This document shows positions 25,072-37,228 of a stretch of DNA of 64,000 bases, one piece after another (position 1 is the stretch's first letter; every line of letters starts with the position of its first letter). The stretch is taken from contig WBMZ01002659.1 of NCBI GenBank assembly GCA_013400975.1, positions 62,001 to 126,000 of the forward strand, in the 5' to 3' direction. The position numbers and the translations under genes are program-made. The notes beneath the pieces are model-generated. The model searched no databases. It was not told the DNA's origin and worked only from the letters and a program-made list of their open reading frames with translations. The stretch comes from Atrichornis clamosus (taxonomy: Eukaryota > Chordata > Aves > Passeriformes > Menuridae).

Positions 25072-25084
25072 CCACTAGATGGCA
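25072..25084 (+). promoter_or_regulatory. Candidate CTCF binding site
   Basis: CCACTAGATGGCA fits the vertebrate CTCF core (CCASYAGRKGGCR) at every position. In gene deserts such sites often anchor chromatin loops. Expected chance matches in 64 kb are low but not negligible, and occupancy cannot be judged from sequence. Confidence 0.45.
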
Positions 25085-27999
25085 ATATTAGGTAAAACAC
25101 ACGTTACACAAACGCTACCCTAACGGCAGATCTGTATCAAGACAAAGGGAAACACGTTTCAAGAAAAATATTGCTTTATTTCTACACAGCATATACTGCT
25201 GGAGATCTGTCATGTCATAGTATGGCGGTTAAACACAAGATATTAACTTTTCCTTATGGAAGTGGGATTCCTTGTGATCATGTTTTATTAGGAGCAAATT
25301 ATCCTTCTGCATTTTGTCTTTTCTTTCTTGGCTGTCAGTTATGTTTTGTAACTCTTTTCAACCTCTTCATATGTGGAAACCCTTGTATTTAAATTACTGA
25401 ATTTTTGTTTATTCTGGGTTTGATCTCTGCTTCTATTTTATACATGAATTAAAATCCTGCAGAGGAAAGTCAATTGCCTGGTGTGGCGCGATGGTTTTTG
25501 ATCTTTGAAAAGTATTTATGGAATTGGGGAAGAATACACTAACAGCCTTTGCCAATGGTCTGTTTGTGCTGTAGTGTAGAAAGTAGTTCAACAGTTATTT
25601 CAACCAGTAATTTTTCTGGTGCTATTTTACCTGGTACTTTTTTTTTTTAATTTTGGTTTGAAATATTACAGTTTAACATGGCTTAACAGTGAGGAGGTTT
25701 CATTCTTTATGTTTTCTTGCTCTTCTCCCATCTTGAACTAGTTTTTGTAGAAATACATATAAATCCATTTTTTATCTTGTTTGTTTCTTTGTTTAAAATA
25801 AATTACATTCTCTATCTGGGCCTCCTGCCTGTCCTTCCTCATGGGCTTCTGTCTGCCAAAACCTTAACTCCTGAATACTAGCTAATTTACCACGAATCCC
25901 CTCAGGGTCTCCACCTCCTTATAGTCATCTTTTCCCATGTGTACATATACAGGCAGAGGGAAGGTAAGAAATAAGCAGGGTAATAACTCTATGAAAAAGG
26001 AAAGGAGGTGAGCAGGAGAGCTTTAAAGAGTACATGCTTGAGCTGGTAGCAGTTAGGGGACATTTAAGAAGGCTGGAGAGCCATCAGAAAGTAATGATTA
26101 GGTCCTAAGATGAATCACCAGTACTCAGGGGAGTACTCACAAGGTCAGCAAAGATTAGGGAACATCAAAGAGGGTAAAAAAGTGAAAGGAAGAAGCAGAA
26201 ATACAGGAGCCTAATGAAGAAAGTAGGTAGGAAATTGTAAAGCTTGTGGAGAGCCCTAGACTGTCCAAGCATCAGGCTCTACTTCTACAGTGCTTATAAA
26301 ATCAGTGAGACCAGTACAAAAACTGAAAGTTTATCTGTCATAGTGGAGCAAGCAAGAATGAAAACATCAGCCCTCTTCTCTGGACTATTCAAAAGAGGCT
26401 ACTGGGTAAGAGAATAAGTCTGCCCTTGTGCTGAGGGTGATACATGGAGGAAAAATCATGTGCAGTGACTCTTCCTTCTGACTCTACCACTGATGTGTCA
26501 TATGATCTTCATTGTTACTGCTCTGGACTTCTGCATCCTTGCTTATGCCTTTTACCTGGAAAAATGAATTCTTGGGGGCCATTTCAGTACGTGTTCCCAA
26601 TGCCGCCGGACCCTTATCGTACATGTGGAATCCTTGCATATGAATGCCTCCTAAAATAATGGGTACTGACAATAAACAAGATTGGTCAAAGGATCTGTTC
26701 TTCAGAGAGGAATGCAAAACATTCTCTTCTCCCCAACCCATACATTTTTTTAGGAAATATCTTTTCACTGCAGTTGAAATACTGCAGGAAAAAATGTCTT
26801 TTGATGACATTTCTAAAGGGTAAAGAATAAATGGATTGTTTCCCCTCTTGCCTTGTCTCAATCGTGTAAAAATATTTATCTTGCTATTGGTTAGATATTT
26901 CATTTAAAGAATGAGAAATTCTTTCAGCTTCATAATTTATTTTATCCTGTTTTTTATATCCTACCACGCAGTATAATATTATATTTTCATATGATCTATT
27001 TAGTATTTCAGCTGATAGCTTTTCCAATCTTATCAAAACCAGAACTGATATAAAATTAAAAAAATCTCAAGGTTCCTAAAGGAAAAGAGACTGTATTTTT
27101 ATTTTGAAAAAAACCCAACAAAAACAACCTTGGAATTTCAACTTAATCAAAAAAAAAGGGAGAAACTTTATTTCTACCTCAAGACCATTTTGAAAAATTA
27201 CATTTTCATTGATTAAACTATATGTATAGCATATTTTTCTGTTTTCAATTATTCCCTGCATCTACATTGTATTTAAACCTTCCATGAATATCCCTTATAT
27301 AATATAAAATGATTACCAGCCTAGATATGAAAGTAAAATATCATCTGTGGGTAGGACTGCAAAATTAGGCAGCATAGTGATGAAGGTGGAAAGGTTGATG
27401 CAAATCACTATTAGCCTACTAGATTAAATGAGTCACTATTGAAATAAGGTATAATACCACATCATAAATTACTGGAGTGCATGCAGATTGTGATCCCACC
27501 TATTCTACAGCTAAAAATCCCTTCATGGAGAGGTGTTCTTTTTAAACTGGATTACAGCTAGATTTGCTTTAAAAATACACCACAAATCAGCTGGCTCAGG
27601 AAAGCTGAAAGGATAGAAAAGTACCAGCCATCGACACTGGATGGTTTGGTTTTGTCATGGTCAAACTCTAGTGTGGACCTGCAGCCTGAGTGGGATAATT
27701 CTGCAAGGCTTTCTGCTGTGTTATTTCTGCATTAATTGTAAACCAGAGCAGTCACTGCAATTACAGGTTTGGAAAAAATATACAAGACGCAAAGAAACCT
27801 TTGACAACAGGTTTGTCTATTTTTCTAGTTTGTTGGACTAGTGAAGTCCTTTATTGTTATATTTTCTTCCTGGCCCTTTCTTGGATATTGCTTGATTTAT
27901 TTCATAAGCACTGATGAAGCAACGTCCTGAATCCTTCAGTCATCTGTGATTAGAAACAGCTACTGATACCCAGTCTCCTCTGCTTTTTTTTCCTACAAG

Positions 28000-28051
28000 G
28001 CCCAGGAGCAAAGGAGGTGTTTTATTCCAGCAAGAAATGGGTGAACACATG
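28000..28051 (+). other. Candidate exon, first of a pair (unrecognised)
   Basis: A 52-nt segment between a strong acceptor (TGCTTTTTTTTCCTACAAG) and a consensus donor (ACATG then GTGAGT). Two frames are open. The one entered after a leftover G reads PRSKGGVLFQQEMGEHM and ends exactly on a codon boundary, which fits the next candidate exon at 28380. The 328-nt interval between them would be a short GT-AG intron. An alternative frame (PGAKEVFYSSKKWVNTW) is also open, but it would create a stop or a broken frame in the next segment. I recognise no family. Confidence 0.28.
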
Positions 28052-28379
28052 GTGAGTACAGTTGTGAGTTATGGACACCTGAACTTTGGGTCACAGCATC
28101 AGCTGCAGGGCTGTGACTTGGCTCTGGAAAAGATCCATGTCGGGCACCTGCTAGGTAATAATCTGTCAGGGGCAGCACAGAGAGCTCTGTCATTTTTTTG
28201 GTGAAGCACAAATTTAATATCTTTTTTTTTTCCATTCTTTTTAATTTTTCACTGGGATAAAGAAATAAAACAGATATTAACCATGTCAGGAATGTTCATT
28301 GGCTGAACTACTGCAATTTAGTTAACTTTTAAAAATTTGGGCTGACCATGTATGATAATCACACTTGGCGTCTCTTTAG

Positions 28380-28493
28380 TATGTACATAGAAAGTGTTGG
28401 TCAGATACAGGCACTGAACATGATGAATACCTTCAAGGTAGAATTCATGAAATCCTGAAAGACTTGAACCCTGTCAACAAACTAATAGATCTG
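28380..28493 (+). other. Candidate exon, best in window (unrecognised)
   Basis: A 114-nt segment, exactly 38 codons, between an acceptor (GGCGTCTCTTTAG) and a consensus donor (GATCTG then GTGAGT). One frame is open; the other two have stops. The upstream base triplet in that frame is TAG, so the open frame begins right at the splice site. Its translation includes KCWSDTGTEHDEYLQ and later LKDLNPVNKLIDL: hydrophilic, probably helical, and unlike the F/I/L/K/S-rich translations of the surrounding DNA. It begins and ends on codon boundaries. A second acceptor at 28389-28390 would shorten it by 11 nt. I cannot name the protein. It could be an exon of a long-intron gene, a pseudo-exon, or chance. 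Confidence 0.35.
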
Positions 28494-31400
28494 GTGAGTA
28501 GTCTGAGATGAGAAGTAAATCAAGATTTGTTTTACTGTTTTTCTTTTCACTAAAAATCTGTCCTTTTTCTCAGTATTTATTAATCTTACCTCTTGACATG
28601 TATATTTTTCCTTCCAAGTCAAAGAATAGTGTGCATTTTTTGCACTCAGGAATGTGAAACAGAGGGAGGTAATTTTTTAGTAAAAGTCCTTGATTTGCTG
28701 GTAGCATAGCACATCTCAGGAGCTACACAAGAAAGACTGAGATGCTATCAACCCTCTTTGGATTTCAATGTCCACCAATTCTGGCACCATTTTAAAAGCA
28801 GTGTCTCAGTTTCTCCTTATTCTATTTGATCGACTGCACCTCCAACTGCACCAAGTCTGGTGACCTCAGACAGTGCATTTGCTCTTTGGACACCCTCAAA
28901 TTACAATTCTAGTGGCGGCACTAGAAATTGCCTCCTTTTACATGATTTATATTGCTCTTGTAAGATATTTCCAGGCCTTCCAAGTCTTTTAGGAGGTTTC
29001 TGATTTGAGAAACCATATTGGGCTAGTAGGATAGGACACATGAAGCATTGTACTAATTTTGTTAGATGCTGCTCCTTCCCCAATAAGTGGTACATTTTTA
29101 CAGTAGAGGTCCGAAGATACAAGTAAATGTGAAAAAATATTACTCCATTGCAAACTGTCCTGCCCTCTCATAATGTTTTTACAACGCTTAGTTTTCATGG
29201 TAGGAATAATGCCTGCTGGAAAATATAATTTAAAAAAATAATTTAACAAATAATGCCTTATTCTAATATTTAACAGAAAATCTCCCATATTGATTTTTCT
29301 GTATTTTTTTCTTTGATCTTAAAGATCCTATGAAGCCAACTATAACCAACCACAAAAACATAGAAAACTCTCTTTTTTGGGATGAATCCCCCAAGCAGAA
29401 ATAAAATATCATTGAGGATTGAGTTCCACCTCCTAATTTAATTGTCCTATTCTTAGGAAAACTCATATATGAACTATTTCCACCATTTCCAGCATATTTA
29501 AGCATATCCTTCCCCAGAAGCCTGCAGTTGTGAAAAGAAATGGTAAGGGAAATGAAGGATAGTATTTGCAGCAGTGTGACCATATTTTATTACTGCAAAT
29601 CCATCAGCACATCATGTTCTGTCTGCAAGTAGCCCATTAACAAAGATGCCTGGTGCAATTAAAATGTCTATTTTGGTGTGAGACAAATACATGTCTAAAA
29701 ATATATGTACAAAAAAATACAAAAATTGGGATAATCAAGTGCATTTCATGTAGTTTTTTTGTGAGTACAAATAATCACTTCATTTTTTCCCTGTGTATTT
29801 TTTTAATCAGCCTGAGGCACAGTGGGAGGTATTTCTTCAGCTTTCCAATAAGAAAGGGGCAAGGATTAAAGGGGGGGTCTGCCTTCAAAGCCATGGTAGG
29901 TCCAGAGGGAGTCTCCTCCTGGGGTTTTGGCTTTGGAGGGTCTTTGAAGTTTTTTGGATTTTTGCTTACCAGGTGGTCTTGACTCATAGCAGCATTTCCT
30001 CTGAGCTGCAGTCACACAGCACTGCAGGGAACCTACCTACTTCGCTTTCTGGAGTAAAGAAGCCACAGGAAAAATTTTATTTTTGTGGGATGGATATATC
30101 TCTTTTGGGAGCACAACAATCCCTGCTACAGAACCTGAGATGGAGTAGAAATATTTGCCAGATAGCAGAAAGTCTGATTCAGTTAAAAACTAGCATTCAG
30201 TATAGTGGAAAGCACTGTCTGAATGCAGTCATTAGATGGCAGAATTGATCAAGCAATATCCTGAGTTTTGCAATCTGGCGTGTATGCCCCAAACCAGATG
30301 GTTTAAAGAATAGATACCAAGGAGCAGCTGGTGCTTGTATATATTCCAGAAATACCATACCTGGCCTACCTGCCGGCACTTTGAGCTAACAGAGACCACA
30401 GTATTTGTATATCATTTCCAGAAGCAGCACTTCAGGGACTGAGCATCAGTCAGGGATCAGAGCATCAATCAATGAGAATTGTTAGATCATTTCTAGGCAT
30501 GTGCCTTTGAAGACCTGTACCTGTGTAAATATTGACCATCATGATGCTGTCTTGGCTATACATTTTTGGCAATAGCACAGGTACCATCCATTTGTGTTTC
30601 CCTAAATACGATTGCTCTGAGAGGTATCTCTTCTGAAGTGAATCTGTTCAGCCAGTTTTTAACTGCAGTTAGTTTCTTAGGGCACCAGGCAACTTCATTA
30701 AATCACTTGCCAAGAACAGCTCATCACCAGGAGTTAAATTTTGAGGGAGGCAACCTCTCAAATTTTAGCTTTTTTTCTCCCTTGTAACCGCAATACCTTC
30801 AGATTAAGAAGTATAGTGCTACCAATTCTAACAACCCCTGAACACACATGATTTCATTACTGCCTTCCCTTTTGTGAAAATAAAAAAGTATTATTTTTAA
30901 TCAACCTGCTGACTCCAATAAGTTATTTCAGCATTAGCTTTTCTAGTGTTCCTCTTCCCATCAAGATTCCCTGTAGTCTAATATCAGTTCCCAAACTATA
31001 CACACCTCTACCTCCAGATTAAGATATTTTATACTCTTCATTAGTGCCTAAAGGTAGTATTCATGTGAGTTGATTCACACTTAAGAAAAGCTAGAGAAAG
31101 GAACTTAAACAGAATTTAGAAATCTACAGCTAAAAGTATCAATTTTATATGCAGAAATAACAGTGACAGGTATGCCTCTAGCTGATTGTTCATACAGTTG
31201 TTTATATATATTACATCCATGCGCATCATTAGCACCAAAAGAAACTTAAAATATTCCATCACTTTATCCCAAATTCAAAGTGGCATACTTATCACTCTCT
31301 TTCAAAAATTTCAAGTCTGATGTTTGTTATATTTACTTTCTTTTTTGCCTTCACCTAGAAGTGCATACAAAATCTCATAATAAACTGGTCTGCATGTCAC

Positions 31401-32759
31401 ACATGACAATTTCTTCTTTACAAGTGTATTGGGATTGATACCTCCTAATATTAACCATCTACTTCTGAGCTTGTAATCTGGGATCCCTTTATGGTCATAT
31501 AAATGGCAATAGCTCCTTCTAGAGGCAATTCATCCCATCTATTTTAGATGTCTGCTTTAGGATATGTCTGCTCTAGAAGTTATGGTTTCTCTCCCATGAG
31601 TGTAACAGGAACCTGGGGAGATAGAGCTGAGATAAGAATTCCCATTCAGGTGAATCCCATGCTGAGCCCAAGGTGTTGAAACCAAGATTGCAATATTCCA
31701 CTGCTTCTTTAAATAAGAACGCTGTGAAACATGTAACTGTTTTTCTACAGTGAAGTAATGATGAGGGGCACAATCCAACAACACATATTTTTTAAAGGTG
31801 ACAAATCCACACTTGTAGAGTATGCTCATCAGGATGGCAATGTGTATTTACATTAAGAAAGAGTGGTGGAAAAATCACATCAATTAATTGAAAAAATTTC
31901 AGTAATGAAAGGTAACAGAAGTATTAAAATTAAATTGAAACAAATAAGCATGATACAAATGGTTTTATCAAATGGTTTTGTACAATTTAGTTTTTAATTG
32001 ACTATACAGTGATCTCATTTTCCCCTCACTGAATAAACGGTTTGACCAAATCTGCTAGGCCTAATTTTTAAGCTGAAACAAGTAATAAGATAAATAACTA
32101 GAAATCTACTTATTTAATTAGCTTTAGCATATTTGAAGGACCACTCTCCCTCTTTATATTTACTTTAGTGTGAATGACAGTAACAATATAAATTTAACAA
32201 GTGTGATAGTGGAAGAGCCACCCTAGAAAATTCTGTTATTACTTCAAACTCTTTCTTCACAGCTCTGATTCCCAAGAATTTTGAACAACTATAACCTATT
32301 TATGGTTTTTCCGTGGGGTTTTTTTTTGTTTAGTTTTAAAAACCACAAATAAGCAATTTGCTACAAAGAAGATACAAATTGATTTTTAAATCTTACTTTT
32401 ACAGTATTCCTTCTGCTATTACTTGCTATACACAGTGAGTCAACACGTGATGAATTTCTAAAAGCATACTCTAAATTTCCAAGACTTCCTCTGTATGTGC
32501 AATGTTAGTTCTTCACTTAATTTTGGTCCCTGTTTTCTACTGAATCAACTGCTGCCAACAATATGAATGCATTGTGAGATATCTTGTCTTATAAACATAT
32601 CTACTAGTCTGGTGTAACAGACAAGCTATGATGTATAAATGCGTTACAAGCAGTTTCAAAGGAACATCAGGAGAATTTCTGACTAGCACTCCATATGTAT
32701 GAAAAATGACTGCTTTAAAGAGTACGGAGAATGTCCAGTGAGTGAGTGGGTGTTGGAGC
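28494..32759. other. Unique AT-rich sequence, no gene
   Basis: 29775-30248 is somewhat GC-richer and is open in several frames on both strands at once, as expected for a T/G-biased low-complexity stretch (TTTTGGCTTTGGAGGG). A donor-like site reads leftward at about 29968. No family recognised. Confidence 0.45.
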
Positions 32760-33125
32760 TATAGGATTTTCACCAGAAGACCTGATCGAGGAGGTTTAGG
32801 ATAAGGTTGGTTTTGGCTCAGAGACATCACCCTATAGTGGAGAAATTCTGACAAAATAGTGACGGTGGGAAGCAGCGTTGCTCTCTGCTCTCACAGGTGG
32901 AATGTATAAACAAATTCCATTCTCATTAGAGGGAAAGAAGGGCCTCAGGGCACGTGCCTTGGCCCCTTGGATATAGTGCCTGCAGGTCCAGAGGGTGTGC
33001 TCCCCAGCCTGCATCGGGTCACGGAAACCTTGCAGTTTGTAACAGCTCTGAAATAAACCTGCATATGTATCAAGTCCATGGCTCAGCCTCTGGTTAACCT
33101 GTGTATGTCTTCGAATGTTACAGTG
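32760..33125 (+). mobile_element. Possible decayed LTR
   Basis: A GC-richer island with a polyadenylation signal AATAAA at 33052-33057, preceded by a compact GC-rich segment and followed by about 65 bp that could be U5. This U3-R-U5-like order is typical of avian LTRs. I do not recognise the family, see no clear TG...CA ends, and did not find a target duplication. A plain unique GC-rich island is a fair alternative. Confidence 0.22.
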
Positions 33126-35670
33126 AGAAAACATCTCCAGGAGATGTTTGTATCAAGAGTTAAAACTCAACCTCCCATTTAAATTTCCTTATTGATGTGG
33201 GATATTTGTACAGGCAAACCTAAAATGAGTTAGCAGTAATTTCAGTGCTTTTATGTCTCCCAGAGCAGGTGATCTGGAGGGCTTCACACAGTTTTTTTGT
33301 TATGGTAAGTTTTGGCTATGCTAGTCTCAGTACTCTTATTAACTTCTGCTTCTCTTCAGCTCAACAGAAGGTTACTAGTGTCAGTAAATTGTTTCTTGCT
33401 GAAATAATTAATGCTTTCTGCTCTCAACACTTTCCAGCCTAAGGAAAGCAGAGGACCGCTCAGTTTAGTTCATTGCTTCAGGTGACTGATATGTGAAATT
33501 AAAAAAGTAAGTCATGTTGATTGGACCCACATGGATATATCTTTCTTTGAGCTGATGAACTGAACTGAACTTTAGAATTAGTGTTGGTACGAATAGTCAT
33601 ACTTTCAAATTAAAATTATGTTTTAGATGCTCTCTGCAATATTCCCTGACAAATGTCTTTTTAAGGGGAATTATTGATATTAAAACAAAATTTCATTCCT
33701 AAATGTAAGGTTGAGTGAAGAACAAATAGATTTTTAAGCATTCGTTTTCCTGTGAATGGACATCCTTTTTGTTTATCTTAATATCCAAAGTTATTTCATA
33801 GTTATCTATGCTTTAAGATACTTTTGAATATTTTTATTGACAGTATCTAGTTATTCAAATTAAAACAGCTTATAACATAGAAGAAGTACGAACAGTGAGA
33901 GAATTTTATTGACTTTCAACAAGAAATGCATCTAAATGCAAAATGAATCCAAGAAGAAAACTTTTAGCTGATTTTGGGCTGCTTAAAATTCCTTTGAGTT
34001 TTATGAAAAGTCTCAGCCTAGTGACGCTGGCACTAACCAACCATGCAGATATTATAGTGTTATTGCTCGTGAATGTAATGAAAGTTTTCTGGTTTTTTGT
34101 TTGTTTGAGGTTTTTGATCTGTTTGGTTTTTTTTTTTTTTTAACTCACCTCTGTAGAGCATTTCTCTGATTAAGAAGTTTCTTTCAGGTACAAATTTTAA
34201 GAAACTTCCTTGCTTTTAGTGGATTTGTGCTGGAATTCTGCACTTCTAAAGGCTTCCAGGCCTTGTTTGTACTTTTAAAATCTACTCACAGTTACAGGTT
34301 CCCAAAACCTTATAGGTAATCCATTTTTTCAAAGCAAGCAATGAGGTTCAACACAGTCAGAGTATGTAAAGATACATATAGCTTCTTTTGTCTGACACAG
34401 ACAGGTATAGCCGTTCCATGGCATTTGCTGTATTTACTTCTCTATTTAGGAAATACAGGTAAGTTCATCCTCTAAACAATGTGGCCAAAGCCCGTACTTC
34501 TGCACAGAGTACATGATCAAAAACATTATTAGAAAGGATGACCAAATGGGACATTATCCAAGACAGCAAATATCCTGTCTTACACTTCATATTTCCAACA
34601 CTGGTGTATATTAATGCCACAAATGTAGTAATTCTTCCCTGGAGGATGCAGGGTGCCAGCAAGTTGCAACAATGATAATTGTGATTATCCTAAGCTACCT
34701 AGAAGACACACTGACAACATATGTATGTATAGGATTGTGAATATTGTGCCTTGGCATTCAGGCTAATAGCTGAATCATGTTTTTTAATAATTGCTCTGAA
34801 GGGATCTCTGTTCATTACTGGATATGATTCTTCTTTATATTACTACATTGCTTGTTTTCATGGTTGATTATAACAAAAAAATACATTTCTGGCCAACTTA
34901 TGCTATCAGCTGCCACTTGCACTGTCCATAACACAATTCTTTTTGAATTTGAGTCAATCTTCACAGCTACATTGAAACTGTTGTGCCATGGGTCTGTGAG
35001 AGGCTCAAATGAGGAACTTTGGCAAGGTGATTTAATGATAAAATACATGGAGGGGTGACAGAAGTTGTTACCCAGATCGAGAAAAAGCAGATAGACCCCA
35101 GAAAATATATGGCAGTAAAAAGGAATGTGATTGTTCCACATGTTGGAAGTTTTCTGATACAAAACCCAAACAGGAGGTTGGAGCATGGCCATGGGCATTC
35201 TTACCACTCCAAAGACTGCAAATTGATTATGCTGAGATGCCTTCCATGAGCAGATTCACGCACCTCCTGGTAATCACAGATTCACTTCTAGGATGAGTAG
35301 AAACTTTTCCCACCAGAAATACTGCAGGAATTGTCAAAGCCCACTTAATGGGAAATCATTGCCAGATAAGGAATGCCTGAAACCATAGAATCAGATGTTT
35401 TCATTTTTCAATGGGAATCCTAAACAATACCTATGAAAGTTTAGGAATACAGTGACAGATGCATATCCCATATCATCCACAGTCCTCAGGATTTGTGAAA
35501 ATAATGAATAGCATCTCAAAAATAAAAATGCTTAAACTTGTAGTCAGGTAGACTTGAAATGACCTGAAGTTTTAGAAATAGTGGTATGGAATATTAGAAA
35601 TACCCCTCACTAAATTCTAGGATTGTCACCAGCAGAAATAGTGTTTGGTAGGCAGGCACTTAGCTGTTCC
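33126..35670. other. Unique AT-rich sequence, no firm gene
   Basis: Contains a T-run at 34126-34141 and two short segments with decent splice sites. One is 33246-33304 (acceptor TAATTTCAG, donor ATG then GTAAGT, two frames open); the other is 34401-34458, listed separately. Neither has homology I recognise. Confidence 0.4.
34401..34458 (+). other. Candidate exon or 9-nt microexon
   Basis: The donor (ATACAG then GTAAGT) is a perfect consensus. Two acceptors can serve it: one after TTTTGTCTGACACAG (58-nt exon from 34401, two frames open) and one after ACTTCTCTATTTAG (9-nt exon 34450-34458). The 58-nt version in its first frame starts on a codon boundary and ends one base into a codon, which would fit the candidate at 28380 upstream and 51441 downstream. 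The translation (TGIAVPWHLLYLLL) is hydrophobic and not informative. Confidence 0.2.
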
Positions 35671-35713
35671 TAGGACCTTTGTACCCACTAGGACCTTTGT
35701 CCCTATTAGGACC
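35671..35713 (+). repeat. 18-bp tandem repeat (2.4 copies)
   Basis: Two 18-bp units starting TAGGACCTTTGT (35671 and 35689) and a third partial unit TAGGACC (35707-35713). It lies at the left edge of the possibly proviral stretch before the LTR. Confidence 0.85.
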
Positions 35714-37228
35714 AGTCTCTTAGATGGAGAGGGATGAGTTACCAAAGTGGTATCTGGGATACAAATAGACCTACAAGAAAAGGCAGCACAAGCCAGATTG
35801 TCTCAACCAGTAGCAGCTGGAATGCATTCCAGTCTGGATATGCAACAATGATAAAAGTCCACTCTGATAAAACAAAGTTGGATGCTAAGTGAGAGGGTTC
35901 GTATCCTGACTTATTAACTTCTTGCATTGCTGTAACTCTTGCAGAAAAGTATAACTGGATCCACCTCTTCCGTGTTAAATGACTGCCTAAGAAACATCAG
36001 TTAGATTGAATGATGCTCTGTAAATCCTGCCTTGGAGATTAAAACTGGGACCGTTTAGTTTACCAAGGCTGAAGGAATCCCAGGACCATGTCAGGTTTTT
36101 TTCCTTCTAGAACAACCTGGGCCAGGGAGTCAACCCTGGCTCATCCAAGGAGACCATGGGAGGCCACAGATAGAGGACAGTGCCCTGTTTGGTGTATTCA
36201 CCATCCTTACAGAGTAGCAATTACTCCAGGCTCAGTTCAAAGACTTGGGATAGCACCAGCACAGTTAGCTTTGGTTATCCTACAATAATGGTGGTCCGTG
36301 TCATCCTGGGTGGTGTATCGATAGAAAGCCACTGTGAAAAACATCATGGATGTTGGGCCTGGGAAAGTACAACCAGAAAAGGCACAGCCACGTACACAGG
36401 CTGGTGCTGTACATGTGGGTGGCACCAACTGCCCAGTGCAGAAGAATTAGCCATGAGATTTTGTTATGTTTTATTATTGGATTAAGATGGTCTTCTATAT
36501 CTTCTTAAAATAGAGTGGGTTAAGCTAATTGTTCTGGTATTAATCCATCTTGTACAGGTATTTTGGTACTCCTTTTTTTATATATTTCACCAAAACCATG
36601 GGCAAAACCATTGCCAAAATGGGCTCAACCATGCATTGACAAATCCATTCTCTGAGAGTTATTCTCAAAACTGCAAAATGCTTGGGAAAACTATACAAAG
36701 GTATTGAAGAGTCCTCATAAACTCTCCCATCTATATATGGGCAGGAGTGTCCCAAAAAACCATCAAAGATAATACTCTTACAGAGAAATGTGATTAACTT
36801 CATTCTTCTCTCTGAATATTCTCATTTAGCCTTCGTAGCTTAGCACTAGTAGCTAAAGTAGTTGAATATCTGACTGAGTGTAAACTTTTTGATAAAACTA
36901 ATGCTGCTAACATACAAGATGCTCCATCTGGCAGATGTGAGTGGAATGAACAAAATAAGGGCCAGGGGAACAATTCCAAAAGAACAAGATAACTGCAACC
37001 CAGAGACAGTGAAAACCAGTAAGAAATCAAGAGACCACTATCCAAAATTGATTGAACTTGGGATTTCCTGGTGGTTGGTATGGATATCATCAAGGAGCAC
37101 AATCTGAGGAAGCGCTTCACTTACAGAGGCATCCAGTTTGAACTGTATACTGAAAACTAATAAAAGAGAAATTGGAAACCTTCACTTGGCCCTTACATTA
37201 ATTGGCATGGTATCCTAGGGTTGGACCA
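35714..37228 (+). other. Possible decayed provirus interior upstream of the LTR
   Basis: This stretch lies immediately upstream of the LTR at 37229. The portion 36085-36480 is GC-richer than typical local DNA and has a 101-codon open frame (36180-36485), unusual locally but with no family I can name. I see no reverse-transcriptase, protease or integrase motif, and no clear primer-binding site or polypurine tract at the LTR junction. The proviral reading is inferred from position and composition, plus the lack of a matching target duplication around the LTR. Host DNA next to a solo LTR is equally possible. Confidence 0.2.

Larger units (their letters stand above)
22976..27999. other. Unique AT-rich sequence, no gene
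   Basis: Apart from a hairpin (24383-24420) and a CTCF-like site (25072-25084), nothing is recognised. The longest open frame is a 139-codon minus-strand stretch (26484-26903) without a domain, start context or splice support. Confidence 0.5.

Noticed and set aside
26484..26903. 139-codon minus-strand frame
   Set aside because: No domain, no splice support, and composition typical of chance frames.
30228..30243. Second CTCF-like word near ATTAGATGGCAG
   Set aside because: Two mismatches in the core, including the usually fixed C.
29775..30248. Proline-rich minus-strand frame and a 151-codon plus-strand frame
   Set aside because: Three frames on two strands are open at once over a T/G-biased stretch; bias explains both.
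35383..35396. ACCATAGAATCAG resembling a CR1 tail on the minus strand
   Set aside because: No adjoining CR1 sequence such as TTGGAAAAGAC; too short to support.
35888..35900. B-box-like GGTTCGTATCC suggesting a tRNA or SINE
   Set aside because: No A-box at proper distance, no cloverleaf stems and one mismatch in the box.
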